DNA of 64,000 nucleotides from Trissonchulus latispiculum (GCA_030248195.1 JASAND010026207.1:82501-146500); one strand, 5' to 3'; positions 1 through 11,525 are shown, counted from the stretch's first letter. Made by a program: numbers and translations. The notes: a model not told the origin generated them from the sequence alone.

Positions 1-146
1 TAATATCCTATTAAAGAAATAATCATCATTAATAGGATGCGAAAATTAGTATCCTAATAATGAGGTAAGATTTAAGTGTTGACGTCTGCACAACTACAAT
101 TGCACGTTAGATAATTACTACCTTGGCTAATTACACAAATTTTCAG

Positions 147-641
147 ATCGATGCGAACTCGAAGGGCCTGAATCAGTGTGTCCCTTTGGTGCGACTTGCC
201 ACTTCCATTCTCCGGACAATATCCAGTGTATTTGTCCACCTGGGTTTGACACAAATGGAACTTATTGCAGTAGGTTGGGGTTTACTGTAACTAGAAACCA
301 AATACTTGTTTAAATACAAAATTGACTGTTGAAACCTAAGACACATGCTCATGTGCCAAGACAATCAAATAAATACTGCTTTTAATAAATTTTATCAATC
401 CCAGCAGCTACAGCCTTTATATCATATTTTATCCCATGTCCTTTATTGTTAATGTGTAGAAATCTGGTGCCAGGAGTTCATGTGTTTACATTAACGGGTA
501 TCATATATTTCAGTTGAAACAAATACACCTACCATTCCATCTGCAGACGTATCAGGTAATTCTACTGGAGCAAGTGTTACTTGGATGTCTAATTCAACTG
601 AGTTGTCTGCTTACAAAAATGTCACCTCTCCTATGGCATGA
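147..641 (+). CDS. EGF-like domain secreted or surface protein, last two exons
   Basis: Seen: exon 147-269 follows the acceptor TTTTCAG and ends at the donor CA|GTAGGT. It encodes six cysteines spaced C-x8-C-x5-C-x9-C-x1-C-x11-C with a PPGF turn, the EGF-like pattern. The exon is phase 1 at both ends, as is usual for shuffled EGF modules. The next exon starts at 514 after ATATTTCAG, continues the frame, and runs through a Ser/Thr/Asn-rich tail with three N-glycosylation sequons (NST, NST, NVT) to TGA at 639-641. A donor-like site at 556 (CAG|GTAATT) could allow an alternative end. Known: EGF modules are extracellular binding modules. Inferred: the gene begins left of the window and the product is secreted. 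No transmembrane segment is visible in this part. Confidence 0.7.
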
Positions 642-1397
642 AGCCATGGAACCTTACGTTTAACCAGTTATACAATGCTTCAAGATGGACTAATAATATT
701 TATGTCAAATTTTCTTATACTTAGTTTTCAGTCTTGACGTTATCGTTAGCATTTAGAAACACTTTATTTTAATGTGCGCTTCTATTGCTATTGTTATTGT
801 CAATGTAGTTTTCGTTTATATCTGCTATTTGTGAGTAATAGGTAAGCAACATTTTCGCTTCGGACTTTCTGTTTCGGACAAGAACGTATAATTTAAAAAA
901 ACTTTAAACAACATTTTAGAAGACCCTGAGAGCCCTCCTTGCTTCGCTCCCTTTGTCAGTTCGCAATCTGAATTGGATATGGAGTCTATGTGGACTATGG
1001 AACTGAGCGTCAAGTTAAGGGGTTGTTAACTACCGGTTTACTGTCCTGTGACTAAACCCGTACCTAAATGACGAAACGATAGCAGGTTGTCAGACTAGTC
1101 CTACCCAGGCTGAAACTATCGAAAAGAAATTAAATGCCCTAAGGATGCCCTATAAATATGCATTATAAAGAGTGGAAGACGTACATGGTTTACTCTAGAA
1201 TTTACAATACTTATTGGCAAAGGATCGTAAACACAGCAAATAGGCAAATATAGTTATGGCTCTAAAAGCATGCTGGACACGACAGTGTGGTCACAAATGT
1301 GACAATTTTCTCATACCCCTCGATATGAAATGCGTGCTTGTAGAGACTGTTCAATTTACGCAAAAGGTTCGTCTTTAATCCACAATCCAAACAAACA
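642..1397. other. No gene recognised
   Basis: This stretch holds the 3' flank of the EGF gene and AT-rich sequence. I see no conserved ORF, RNA gene or clear repeat in it. Confidence 0.5.
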
Positions 1398-1988
1398 ATG
1401 TATAATCTTTCTATTATCAAGCGACTGTCGAAGAGAATTTTAGTAACTGCCGAGATTATGTCAAAGTCAATTTTTTACAATTCGACAGATTACGGCAGCA
1501 GATGTGTTAATTCGTATCAGCCATACCAAAGTTACTGTAGTCAGATTGCCGCCTTTAAATCATGTTCGTGTAACCGACGTGAACATGTGGCAGTGCCAGA
1601 AACTGGCACACCTTGATTTGATCGCGGCGGATATCTGCAACTTATTATTGGAGAAACCATCCTCACTAGTACTCTAGGGACAGCTAGGACTGCTGTCACG
1701 CTTATGGAAACTGTTATATTTGCTCTGCTAGGTAGGATGCATTTCATTGAGTTGTCGATGAAGAAAAAAGCACAAGTGAAAGAAAATGTTCATATGCGGT
1801 TCGTTCCTTTACAACTGAGTTACGGCTTAACGATGGTTATCGCCGTAGCTATTACAGAATGTGTAAAAGTTTTTAGATAGCATCTGGTTGAGGCAAGTTT
1901 AGAAGAAGAACACGAAATTGGTGTTTACGACAAGCCGCAAGCTAGCGCAGCAGCTACAACAATTTCCGCAGCTATAAGCAAGGGGTAA
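1398..1988 (+). pseudogene. Decayed membrane-protein-like reading frame, possibly Polinton cargo
   Basis: Seen: one frame stays protein-like from ATG 1398 to TAA 1986-1988 but is cut by TGA at 1614-1616 and TAG at 1878-1880. It contains a Cys-rich stretch, a long hydrophobic stretch around 1640-1740, another hydrophobic segment near 1825-1870 (motif LTMVIAVAITE), and an Ala-rich tail. I do not recognise the family. It lies just upstream of the adenain-like protease relic and has the same orientation, so it may belong to the same decayed Polinton/Maverick. An unrelated host pseudogene is equally possible. A D-family repeat begins at its end. Confidence 0.35.
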
Positions 1989-2290
1989 CCAAAAACAGCC
2001 AGAAAAAATTAGTCTTTACAGTAAAATTTCAAAAACTTTCCGGCCCCGCCGGAATTTTTTAGCTAAAATGTTTAATTTTTCGTGAAAATCGGGCAAAATT
2101 TTGAAATTTTTTCACAAATTTGAGATTTTTTGCAAATTTTGACAAAAAATGCTAATTTTAATAAAATTAGCGTTAACTTTTCGACAAAATTTTACATATG
2201 TTTCCTTGAGGTACATGCCCCACTGAAAACTTTTTGCTATGTGCTACCTGGCGTAGAGTGCTATGTGCTACCCTCAGGGGGTTGAAATCA
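1983..2290 (+). repeat. D-family repeat, AAGGGGTAAC type
   Basis: The sequence from 1983 matches the reverse complement of 16339-16731 over a long stretch (AAAATTAGT.TTTACAGT, then GAATTTTTTAGCTA, then AAATCGGGCAAAATTTT). It is rich in A/T runs and ends in a repeated GCTATGTGCTACC unit near 2237 and 2262. No coding capacity is visible. Confidence 0.6.
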
Positions 2291-2469
2291 TTATATACAG
2301 GGAATTTGACAACCTTATATCTATACATACACTATAATCGAACTCTTTCTTCGACTACGGCATATGAATACATAAGAAATTGAAAGCGCGCTAAGCCCCC
2401 TTGTTGAAAATTTAATTGGAGTCTTTCCCATGGACCACCTTTCTGAGACGCCGCCTGACACATTCTGCT

Positions 2470-2800
2470 TTGTACCCAGCACCGACCCTTGCCAACTACT
2501 GGACAGCACTTGTTTGCGATATACCTGGACGATGACGCCGAGTACTTCGATAGCTACGGCCGACCACCACTTAAAGAGTTTAAAAGTACTTTGAGAGGCG
2601 GTTACAAAAACACAGTCCCATTCGATTACAAGGTTACGCCACTTTAGGATAAGGGGAGTACTGCATCTACTTCCTCTACCACCGCGAAAAAGGGATTTCT
2701 TCGAAGATATAATCTCCTTCCTCTGAGGGAGACCTTATAAGACTACTAGATTGTGAAGGATTTTGTAGACAGTCTATTAACGTAACTTACCCCTTCATAT
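2470..2800 (+). pseudogene. Adenain-like cysteine protease relic (Polinton/Maverick PRO)
   Basis: Seen: three short frame segments each keep family landmarks. One around 2500-2580 has a GQH histidine motif followed by YLDDDAEYFDSYG, the region carrying the catalytic acid. Another near 2655-2690 has GEYCIYFLYHR, the catalytic cysteine motif. In-frame stops and at least one frameshift separate them, so no intact protease can be made. Known: Maverick/Polinton elements encode an adenovirus-type maturation protease with this His..Asp..Cys order. Inferred: this is a Polinton fragment. No family-B polymerase, integrase, packaging ATPase or terminal inverted repeat was seen nearby, so most of the element is missing or unrecognisable. 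Confidence 0.6.
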
Positions 2801-2850
2801 AAATGGGCAGAGCAACTTGTCAAACATCAACAAGTCTTAGCTAAGAAATC

Positions 2851-3141
2851 GTGGGAACGGTACAAGAACACTTGAGGTTAGGTTGGCATAAAGTTCTAAT
2901 TGTAACCTGTTCGTTCTTCCTAATTGTGATTACACTAGTAATTGCTGTTTCTACAACACCTTTGGGAGTCTGTCTTGGCCAACCAATGACAGACCAACTA
3001 AGAAAATCTTTCAAACAAAAAGTTAATCTAACCCTGCTCGGAACTGAGCCTTGTTGTATTCTTGTTGTATCGACTGAGCGGAAATTTGATTCAATCATAA
3101 CTACGACGTCCTACGCGTGTCCATGCCAACAGTCCTTCTAA
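2851..3141 (+). CDS. Hypothetical ORF beside the Polinton protease relic
   Basis: A 96-codon ORF starts with ATG at 2851. It has one clear hydrophobic segment at residues 15-32 (VLIVTCSFFLIVITLVIAV) and a downstream stretch without known motifs. It follows the protease relic on the same strand. I do not recognise it, and a chance ORF within decayed DNA is quite possible. Confidence 0.25.
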   Translation: MGTVQEHLRLGWHKVLIVTCSFFLIVITLVIAVSTTPLGVCLGQPMTDQLRKSFKQKVNLTLLGTEPCCILVVSTERKFDSIITTTSYACPCQQSF

Positions 3142-3269
3142 GAGCTCTCCAAGGAAAAGGGTACAAACCACTGGTACATAGTGTATCGTAGTGTAAGGGC
3201 CAAAAACAACAAAATATAAAAACTACAAAAATCATGAACCAAAAACCAAAAAAGTAAAAAACTAAAAAC

Positions 3270-3640
3270 AATCAACAATGCGGCCTGGGTGGAAGCTCAG
3301 AATGTTCCCAAGCCCTTCCGGTAAACCGGTAAAATTGCAGAGGGGTGTTGATGAGGAATGAAGAAACTGACGTAGAAGCACTGGAGGTACAAACTGAGTG
3401 TTGTGCAGGTATTTCTAGGTAGGAGCTGGCCGTAAAAACCAGGTGTATAAACAGGGTATTGTGAAGGTGTGTGGTTGATAAGAGCTGGGTGTCAAGCAAG
3501 GTTAACTAAGAGTATAAAATATAGTGCTCTGTGGAGGTGTTTGATTGGTAGGGGCAGGAACTGGGTATAATATGACAGGAAGTACTGGGTGAACATACTG
3601 GGGGTAAGTTTCGTGACATTAAAGGGAACCATAACACAGG
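3270..3640 (-). pseudogene. Proline-rich decayed reading frame
   Basis: On the minus strand this stretch reads as Pro/Thr/Tyr-rich peptide (for example PVLPVILYPVPAPTNQTPP) with several stops. It resembles a broken low-complexity coding segment. Function and membership in the Polinton block are unknown. Confidence 0.2.
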
Positions 3641-3786
3641 CGGTACTAGCAGTTCAGTGAGAAAATCAGGTGGTACCTGAGGAAGAGGTTAAAAAGTACA
3701 GAAGCGGTGAAAATCTAATATGGCGTCAGTTGGATTTGACCTGTCGTCCTGAACGATCGGCTACAAAAGCGATCTTTCAAAAATAA

Positions 3787-3948
3787 GACTGGTTAACTGT
3801 TAAACGAATTGATGATGGGTCTACTACAGATAACTTTGGAGACTGTTATCGTTGCAGCTGTGGTAAAGATTTTAACAGCGATAAAGCCATTTCTAAGCAC
3901 GTTAATGAGGCACACAATCCCAAACATTCTCGGAAAAAGGAACTTTAA
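3787..3948 (+). CDS. C2H2 zinc-finger fragment
   Basis: The frame is open from after TAA 3784-3786 to TAA 3946-3948, with no usable Met, so it is an exon or a relic. It contains CYRCSCGKDF followed by x-AISKHVNEAH, which fits C-x4-C-x12-H-x4-H, and it ends in a basic tail (HSRKKEL). Single C2H2 fingers bind DNA or mediate protein contacts. It lies about 1 kb past the Polinton protease relic, so it may be element cargo or a host exon. Confidence 0.4.
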   Translation, partial: DWLTVKRIDDGSTTDNFGDCYRCSCGKDFNSDKAISKHVNEAHNPKHSRKKEL

Positions 3949-6160
3949 AACCACTGCCCACGCCCACTGCCTTTAAAACAACTGAGGAGAGACATAAGAG
4001 ACTTGATTTGTATAACAAAAAATCTCTAAATTCGGACAAAGCAGTAAGGTTATATTAATTTCAATCTTGAGAAATGGTTTCAAATCTTGTATAGAAAAAT
4101 TGATAAACAAAAATAATTGTTAAAGCTAACATTATAGATGTGCTGTATAGGATCGCTTTAAAACCCGGGGAAGAACTCGGAGGGGTGGCAGAGAAATGTG
4201 AAAGGGTGGAGACGTGATAACATGGTAAGGGGCGGTGGGAGTGAGAGGGAATATTTGGAATTGGGATTGAGGTGCGCAAAACGTAGCCCTACGATCGACA
4301 CAATGTACAGAAACGGCTTTACTAACAGAACGCTGCAAACATATTTGTATAAGCATTCTTTGATATTAGCCTTGTCACGAGATTCCTTATAAGTTAAAAA
4401 TCGGACGCAAAACTACAAAATTTTTCCTAAAGTGCAATTTTTCGCAATTTTCATTCTTTCGATAACTGATCACTAGTACTTCAGTCGAGGTAGGCTAAAT
4501 TTAACTAACATACATACATCTGTCAAAGAACCGGGAGAAAAGTAATTGCTCAAAGTTCTGCTTCTTTGTTGTGTCGGTGCCTGTGATTTTATACTCTAAT
4601 CATCAAGTGGCCTTAAACTGTGGATTTAGGTCTGGGTTTGGCTGAAAATAAATGAATATTCTTGATTTTTTGGTGAGTCCCCCCAAGTTTTGAACAGGTA
4701 CAAGAATTTAGACCAAAGCTGGACTAAACTAGACCAAAATTCTTCAAAACACCTTTGCGATGTTGTCGGATCTGCATGAAATTGTTTAACCGAACTCAAT
4801 AATTCTTATATTGACGAAAAAGCTATCTCTGCGATCACATTGATATCAATATCGACCACACTTCCCTAGCTCAAGCCACTGTACTTAAGTTGTCAAAGAA
4901 GTTTAATTTCACAAAATCCAGTGTATTTGTATGATATCATGTTTACACGCTGAGACCCGCAGAGATTTTGATCTTAATGTTTTGAGCCTATTAAAGGCTT
5001 AATACATTTGGAAGCCCTGAATGTCTAACACTTCTTATTATAAATTCTTGCCCCGATTCGAAGCAGCGCCGGTCACATATAACTTATATTTCACTTGTTT
5101 GCGGAGTTGCCAAACCTCAACTTGCTTGCTACTCAAAACAATGTATGGACATATAGAAATGTTTGAAAGATTTTTACTCCATGCTTGTTTCGAAGTCCTA
5201 ATACATAAAACTATATGAGGCAGAGCGAATGAGAATGTCTGCTCATTCGCACGCAACCAGTTGCGTCTGAAGACGGATCTGGGAACGCGGGCTCTGCTAC
5301 TTGCCCATCAAAGCAAACAATGGACAAACGAAAAGTTTTTTCATAATGCAGAATAGTTACTACACGGAAATACATTTATATAGTATATGCAAGTTTGTAG
5401 ACTGAAAATTCTACAATTATTGTACTTGAAATAATAAATTTATCCTAACTTTTTTCGTTGGCAAAATCTCAGGTGATAATTCTGTTAGTTCACGAGCACC
5501 ATTAACAAACTTTTCCGTTAAGTGTGTAGCATTTTTGTGCTCTTTTTAACCATAATAAAATTATTGTAGTTTACCGAGCAAAAAGTTAAGGAAATATTTA
5601 AATATTTAAACATTTAAAGTTTGAAACGATTTTAAAACATTAAAAATTCAATTTCAACTTGAATATTTGAAAAATCTTTTATGAACAATCGCTGCGGTTA
5701 ACTTCTGTAATCTTATCGTGGTTAGAAACAGTACAAAAACGAAACAAAGTTTATGGAAGAGTTTATTAGAGGTGTCCATTAATCTGTAGTAATAGAATTA
5801 ACTTTAACGACTGAAGCATGTTTCTGAACTCAGTGTAGCTGCTGATGGCCACTAACTTTAGGGCCTTAGGATTGGTATTCGTTGAAATTCTTGCGTGAAT
5901 AAGATCGACCTTCGCTAAACTGAGTACTCTAGTGTCACTCTATCCTAAAAAGTGACACTTCTCATTGGAGCTTTGTGAATAAGACCCCAGATCACCAAGC
6001 TGCAACTCAACACTTGGAATGCTAAGCAGGTACTAAGCTGCTAAGCTAGCTAGCAGGTGCTAAGGTACTCAGCAGGCTAAGTACTACCTAAGTAGAAGAT
6101 TGGTAATTTAGCGATATTCCTGTTTTCCGAAAAAATATATTATACCAAATATATATTAAA
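3949..6160. other. No gene recognised
   Basis: AT-rich sequence with only short, unconvincing ORFs. A hairpin around GAATGAGAATGTCTGCTCATTC lies near 5227-5250. A degenerate short repeat built on GCTAAGCAGGTACTAA occupies about 6018-6090. Nothing else is supported. Confidence 0.5.

Positions 6161-6252
<92 letters not shown>
6161..6252. repeat. (TA)n microsatellite
   Basis: About 90 bp of almost pure TA dinucleotides, interrupted by a few TAA units. It ends about 105 bp past the receptor stop codon, in the 3' flank of that gene. Confidence 0.95.
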
Positions 6253-6255
<3 letters not shown>

Positions 6256-6356
6256 CAAATATTCCGTTTTCCAATTTCAAGCATAGAATGAAAGTTTCTA
6301 TTCACAATAGTTGAACTTAATTGATGCTTCATTTGTGTCATCGTTTAACAAACGCT

Positions 6357-9300
6357 TCAGTTTGCTTCAAAAGCTCTGAGGCTTGGACGCTTTGAATTAC
6401 CAGGAGTAGGAGTGAACAGCATTCCGTGACCCGGATACACGTTAGATCCACCAGAGCGACCAAAGATTGTTTGCAACTCATTCTTAATGTCAGTGTCGCG
6501 AAAACACAAAGTCGCCGTGTAGATAATGGAACCGATAGCATGACTAAGTGCAATGCACTGACATGCTCTGGCCCTAAATGTATTGCTAGCTCCCGCAGCA
6601 AATGCCAGATATAGGATAAAGTTAGGCAAAATTGTGAAAACTATAACACATAACATGACTTGACTGGCAATTTTTTGCACGTTTTTCTGCCGTTTCTGAA
6701 ACTGGTCAGCCTGTAATTGCATAGAAGCACTGCTTTTTCGATATCTCGCAGAGCTGGCAATTATAACTGCCACATAAAGACAAATTGTTGCTGTCCCTAG
6801 CATGGCTGTCATTGCTGTATAGAGTTCACCTATTGTAACATTTGTGACAGCTGCCATGGAACAATTATGGACACTCACATAATCCGACAAATTAATCCCG
6901 TAGTAGAAAGCCAACCCCTGCATCAAACTATACACACCGTCCGCGCAAAGAAACACTTTCAAAATCAAGAATCTGTTCGCTGTCTTGTAATATACAGGTG
7001 CAGCAACAGCAGCAGCTCGATCTCCAGCAACGTAGACCATAGCCCAGTTCGTGAAACACATTCCTAAAAATTATTTTTAAGAGGTCAATGAATATAGCAG
7101 TTCATGGCTGATGACACTTCAGTAGTAACTGGGAATTTCTATACGTTTGTTGTTGTTGTTGTTTGCTGCATTAGACATCACAATGTGATGATCATCACCC
7201 GAAGGTGCAAAGTGTTAGCCAGGAAACTGGCCCCGTAAGGTTGGTCAAAAACAACTCAACCAAGTTGCCAGAAGAAGTCTCAAAGCCTGGTCGACGTCAC
7301 GACGGATGACGTCTCCTCCTTTTTAAAAAGAACATGCTCCGTCGGCCTCGGCGTTGCCATATCTGGCGGCTAGCCCGAGGAGCAGCACACAGCACGAGTC
7401 TTTGATGCAAAAAATAACGGCAAGACAGCCTTTGCACCAAAGTGAGACGACCTCAAAGTGTGCTGTTCAATGATATAGCCTCATACGGGTGGAAGCACAG
7501 CGATTGAGTTAGCACTGTCCTCCCGGTCCTTCCTCAGAATCAGCATGGCAGCCTCATCCTCCAGAACCCGCAAGAAGGCAAAAGTTTGAGGAAATTCTGA
7601 TCTCTACATGAACCTGTATCACCGTATATCTCTAAGCTTACTGTGAAATGCCACTGTCACCGGTTTGATTTTAAACTTTAAAGGTGGAGGTATCCTTTTG
7701 TGTAGTGACTTTTGAAGGTTATAACTTTTGGAGTTAGAAAAGCTTTATACATCGTTGTCAAGGTGATAATTAGTACATTCACATGAGCTTACGAAACTAG
7801 CAAAACTAACAAAAAGCTGACAAAGCTCTTCTGACATATCGGTTAAATATAGCCATCCATCTTCGACATCGATTCCAATACGGAAGAATCTGAACTCACT
7901 AACAACTTCGATATCTTCCAGGTTGATCAACAGAGTGGGTCGGTCGGGCAGATGGAAATGCATTGCTTTGGTCTTGGAAGGTTTTATTCGAAGAACAAGC
8001 ATGCCTGCAATTGAGGCAATACGGTTGAACAGACTTTGGCAAGGTGAATCATCTGGTTGCATGATGGCAATGTCGTCCATGTAATCCAGATCGGCAGTAG
8101 TATCACAGCAGCTACACGGAACACGTCAGTGTTTGCAACTGTCTTGCACACAATCCAATCTAAGACTAGATTAAACATCATGGGTGATGCCACACACCCT
8201 TGCCGCACGCTAGTTGTGACAGGAAAATTTCGAGCGAAGCCTCGTTGTCTTGTCACATAGGAAGATGCGTTGTGTTTGAGTTCACTTTATGATATATGAT
8301 ATCTTTGAACGGCTCAGGCACCCCACAGTTCCGCCATACAGAAATCATAGAAGGCCTATCCACGCAGTCGAAAGCAGCTGCTAAATCTATGAGGCATACA
8401 ACAGTGGACTTGCAAAGATGTAACTGACGTTTGATACAGCGAATTTTCTGGTCATAAAGATCGACCATACGGGAGCGCGAAATCCTAACAAGAGCTTTTC
8501 CTGCGATAGGACAGTAGCGTTATCCCGCGTTAATTGGAGCATTTCTGTTTGTTGCCCTTTTTATGAAGCGGATGATGATGCCATCCTTGAAGTCCTGTGG
8601 AACATGTCTCCTCTGCAAGATTCCACCGAGCATTAATTCCTCGTCACGCTTCCTCGAGAGTAGGCACCCCCAGGCTGACTGAATCATTTGCAGGTAGAAA
8701 TTGTCCTCTCCGATCTGGGGCACGCTGACTAGCCTCAGGACGATTGTATAGATCACAGAAATGCTCTGCCCAACGGGACTTCTTTTTAGGCACTTGCTTA
8801 AATAGAAGTTGAAAAGGCAACTTTGTTGCAGTTTAGTTTCCTGTCTCAGCTGCTTTGCATTTTAAGCAGTAACAGTGGTGTGAACAAGCAAGACGACTAG
8901 GTCGACACTTAGGTTATTCTCGGCTCCTAGATTAATCAGCCTGGTTTTGGTTTACCCAACCGGGATTTGTCCGAGTTAGTTCGTGACTTAGAACTTCGAA
9001 GTTCCAGAAGACGAAGCCAATACACTACCGGTGATCAATTGCATTCTTTGACTAAAGCCCAACGCCCATCAGCCAGTTCCCTCAGGAAATCAAAAAGAAG
9101 ATCAGAATCGAGTTAGCACAACCGTAACACTCCCAAGAGTTTCGTCACTGAAACACTGGGGATACACCAAACAGACCTCTACCCAGTAGGCATGGGCACG
9201 TGTAGTCGGATACCCGGGTACCCGAATATTTTCGGGTGCCCGGGTCTTGCTTCGGGTACCCGATATCCCGTTAAAACCGGAAAAGTCCGGATAAAACTGG

Positions 9301-11089
9301 ATCAAGCAGTGTGAAAATTTTTGGCTGAGAAAATTTTTAACCACCGAAAAATTTTTTCCAGGTTAGTATAAAATTTATTATTATAAGAAGATACTACAAC
9401 TGAAAAACGAAGTATCTGAGGAAGAGGGCTTAGTCCTAGTATTCTTAAAACATTTTGTTTTCTATTTTTAATTTGATTTTAAAATATTAAATTTACTCTG
9501 CTCTAACGATTTTTAGCTTTCATTACATTCTTGTTGAAGCGATGCTACATATGTGAAAGTCGATGAATTAAAATTTTAAATTCACAGGATACTAACAAAC
9601 ATGCTCGCACGAAATTTGTGATATTTGCCATAGCACTGCGTTGCTCTCTAAACGAACTGCCTGTAACAGCACCATTTACCATTCGATGGTGTCAATAGTG
9701 AGTGATATGGTCTTGAAAGCTTAGTGATTCTTATTTAATGCCACATTGTAGAGTTTAGAAACTCAATAAAGCGATTACTTTGGAATTGAAATAAAGATTT
9801 GCAGGTCTAATTTAAGAGTGTGTTCATGTCTGATTATCCCTACCGCTTAACCAACTTAAAAATAGAGAACAACAGCGCTAACTTTTAAATGTCACTAGTT
9901 TACTATTTAGACCACCAGCACTTTTACCCGGGTCTTCTTCTGGCTCTGTGTATAATTCTGGCCCAAATTCTGTGAGGAAACTACCCGTGCATTTACGGCA
10001 GACTTGAGATTTGATAGGTGCAACTCTGTGGGTGCCCCCACGTATTTTGTAAGGCCCCCGAAAAATTTAAATTACCATCGGGAATTTCCCCTGCAGCACA
10101 ACGATTAGTACGAAACTACGAAAGTTGCTGAACTAAGCGGGGTTTTAAACCAAAGTCGTCTATATCAGAGTCAACTTCCGATACCCTGACAATTAATTGA
10201 AAGTTACCATAATCAATTATTAAATCTTTAAAACTCTTTTAAAATACCTTAGAATGAAATCTATCCAATCAAAGCTCAATATAAATAAAAACCTCTGAAG
10301 ACAATTTAATTTAAAAATGCCCACCTCCAAAAATTTGGTTAAAAATTTCTCGGGAGCCCAGTTTTAGTGGCCCCGGTGGCTGGTTTTTAGCTAAATTTGT
10401 CGCTTGCCAGAGGATGCGACATCCAGGTTGCACATACATTTTAGCTGATTCCTCTATAACGAATAACTAAGCAAAGGTCCCCATCTGTTTGACAGCGGTA
10501 TCGAGTGAAAACCGATGTCTTCCAAAAGATTTGCATTAGTCTCTGCAAAGAATCTGAAAATTACACTCCTTCTAAATATAGTAAGAAACTTTTGAAAAAC
10601 CGGCATTTGTTTTTATTTTATTCATTGACATGATAAAATGTTTGGCTACATTTTGACATAAAAATGGCTTCTTAACTTCAAGCGATGGTTTCTTGTTCAA
10701 GTACTGATTCAAGTACTGATGGTTTGATTGTTGATGTCTCCAAAAGGAATCACCACCTTAAGCGAGTTCAACAAACCATGTATACCTGTGGGAGCCAATA
10801 CTGCAGTTGTGATACACTGCCAAACGAACGTATGGTCCAGGTTCGTATTAATAACGAAAAGGATTCTGGCTGTGCATGCTGTCAGAGTACCAATATTAGC
10901 AATTGAATCGCCAAATGAGGGCGCCACTAGCAGCCATCTTGCCTCTGCTTCAAGGTGCTTAGCTGAGAGTCGCCTCAGGGCAAAATACATGACACTATTC
11001 CCCATTAAGGCCAGAATACAGGCTATAATTTCCATCGTGTTAAATCCAAGACCAATGGGATCCGCCACGTTGAACGCTGGATTTGCCAT
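6357..11089 (-). CDS. Rhodopsin-like seven-transmembrane receptor, two coding exons
   Basis: Exon 1 is 11089-10786 and exon 2 is 7063-6357; 336 residues in all. Exon 1 ends CACAG|GTATAC (phase 1) and exon 2 follows TTTTTAG|GA, which restores a Gly codon. The join gives exactly 25 residues between the TM3 cysteine (VWQC) and the Arg of GDR, the class A spacing, which strongly supports the model. Other marks: GN in TM1 (LMGNSV), Asp in TM2 (FGDSIAN), a second loop Cys (HNCS) and Pro in TM6 (ILPNF). TM7 has GSIIY where NPxxY is usual, and DRY is GDR followed by Ala, so it belongs to a divergent branch. An in-frame TAG lies 15 nt upstream of the ATG. The ligand is unknown; a chemosensory or peptide role is only a guess. 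The intron holds a LINE and a TTAA element. Confidence 0.8.
7145..8800 (-). mobile_element. Non-LTR retrotransposon (LINE), broken reverse transcriptase
   Basis: Minus-strand frames in order from 8756 to 7745 carry reverse-transcriptase blocks. These are VPQDFKDGIIIRFIK, then CLIDLAAAFDCVDR, then VRQGCVASPMMFNLVLDWI, and then DYMDDIAIM with the catalytic DD. Stops and frameshifts separate them, so the copy is dead. No endonuclease domain is seen, so it is 5' truncated. The 3' end at about 7145-7190 reads CATTGTGATGTCTAATGCAG followed by a CAA-rich tail, and a second copy of this end lies at 19800-19985. It lies in the receptor intron on the same strand as the gene. Confidence 0.8.
7683..7838 (+). 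mobile_element. B-family TTAA element fragment inside the LINE
   Basis: This segment starts AAAGGTGGAGGTATCCTTTTGT and matches the left part of the full B copy at 55934-56941, including CTTTATACATCGTT and TACATTCACATGAGCTTAC. Only the first 155 bp are present. The right half and right terminus are missing. Confidence 0.65.
9195..9275. repeat. GGGTACCCG repeat cluster, hAT-end-like
   Basis: Within 80 bp the unit GGGTACCCG or a near variant occurs about five times in both orientations, just after CATGGGCACGTG. Such GC-rich iterated ends resemble the subterminal region of the hAT-type element at 18537. No matching second end was found, so this is probably a fragment. Confidence 0.4.
10380..10757 (+). 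mobile_element. A-family TTAA element, 3' half
   Basis: This matches the right half of the full A copies (59260 and 63782 ends): CAGGTTGCACATACATTTTAGC, ATAAAAATGGCTTCTTAACT and the terminus GGAATCACCACC followed by TTAA. The left half is absent. On the gene strand its terminus lies 24 nt inside the receptor intron, so the receptor frame can read through into the element if the intron is retained. Confidence 0.75.
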
Positions 11090-11196
11090 ATGCTTAGGAA
11101 TCAGCTAAACTATAAAAAAACATTCAAACCTGCAAATCGAAACAAAATCCGTAACAGACATGCGACCGTTTAAAGCAAGAGTACTTCAGTGCATAG

Positions 11197-11525
11197 GATA
11201 TCGTGGGGGGAATGGGAGGGATACAGACCCACAGACCGACAAAACACGGTAGACCCCCTCAGCGAAAAGGAAAAAGGGCAGACCCTCAGCGATTTTTTCT
11301 AAACATTGCAAATTTTTTAGCAAATTTTAGCGATTTTTTCAAAAAATTTCTTGAAAACTCGCGAAAAATTGTCATTTTTTTACTAAGTTTTGGTCAAAAA
11401 CGTTGAAAATTCGCAATTCTTACTAATTTCGGAGCAGACCGCCTTTAAAGTTTGGAATTTTTCAGGGATAGACGCCTCGCCGAGTTCGGGGTAGACCCCG
11501 CCAGAATCGGGCCCCGTGTTAATGT
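11197..11525 (-). mobile_element. E-family repeat copy
   Basis: Reverse complement of the copy at 36217-36557. Both share TAACACGGGG at one end and ATGGGGGGAATGG-like sequence at the other, with iterated GGGGTCTACCCC-like units and AT-rich spacers containing AGTAAAAA.TTGC. No ORF of note. Confidence 0.65.

Noticed and set aside
6156..6341. Ile/Tyr-rich ORF
   Set aside because: Translation of the TA microsatellite.
10709..10785. Receptor frame continuing past exon 1 (to VVIPFGDINN)
   Set aside because: These codons lie in the intron and the A-family terminus. The donor at 10785 gives the exact TM3 spacing instead.
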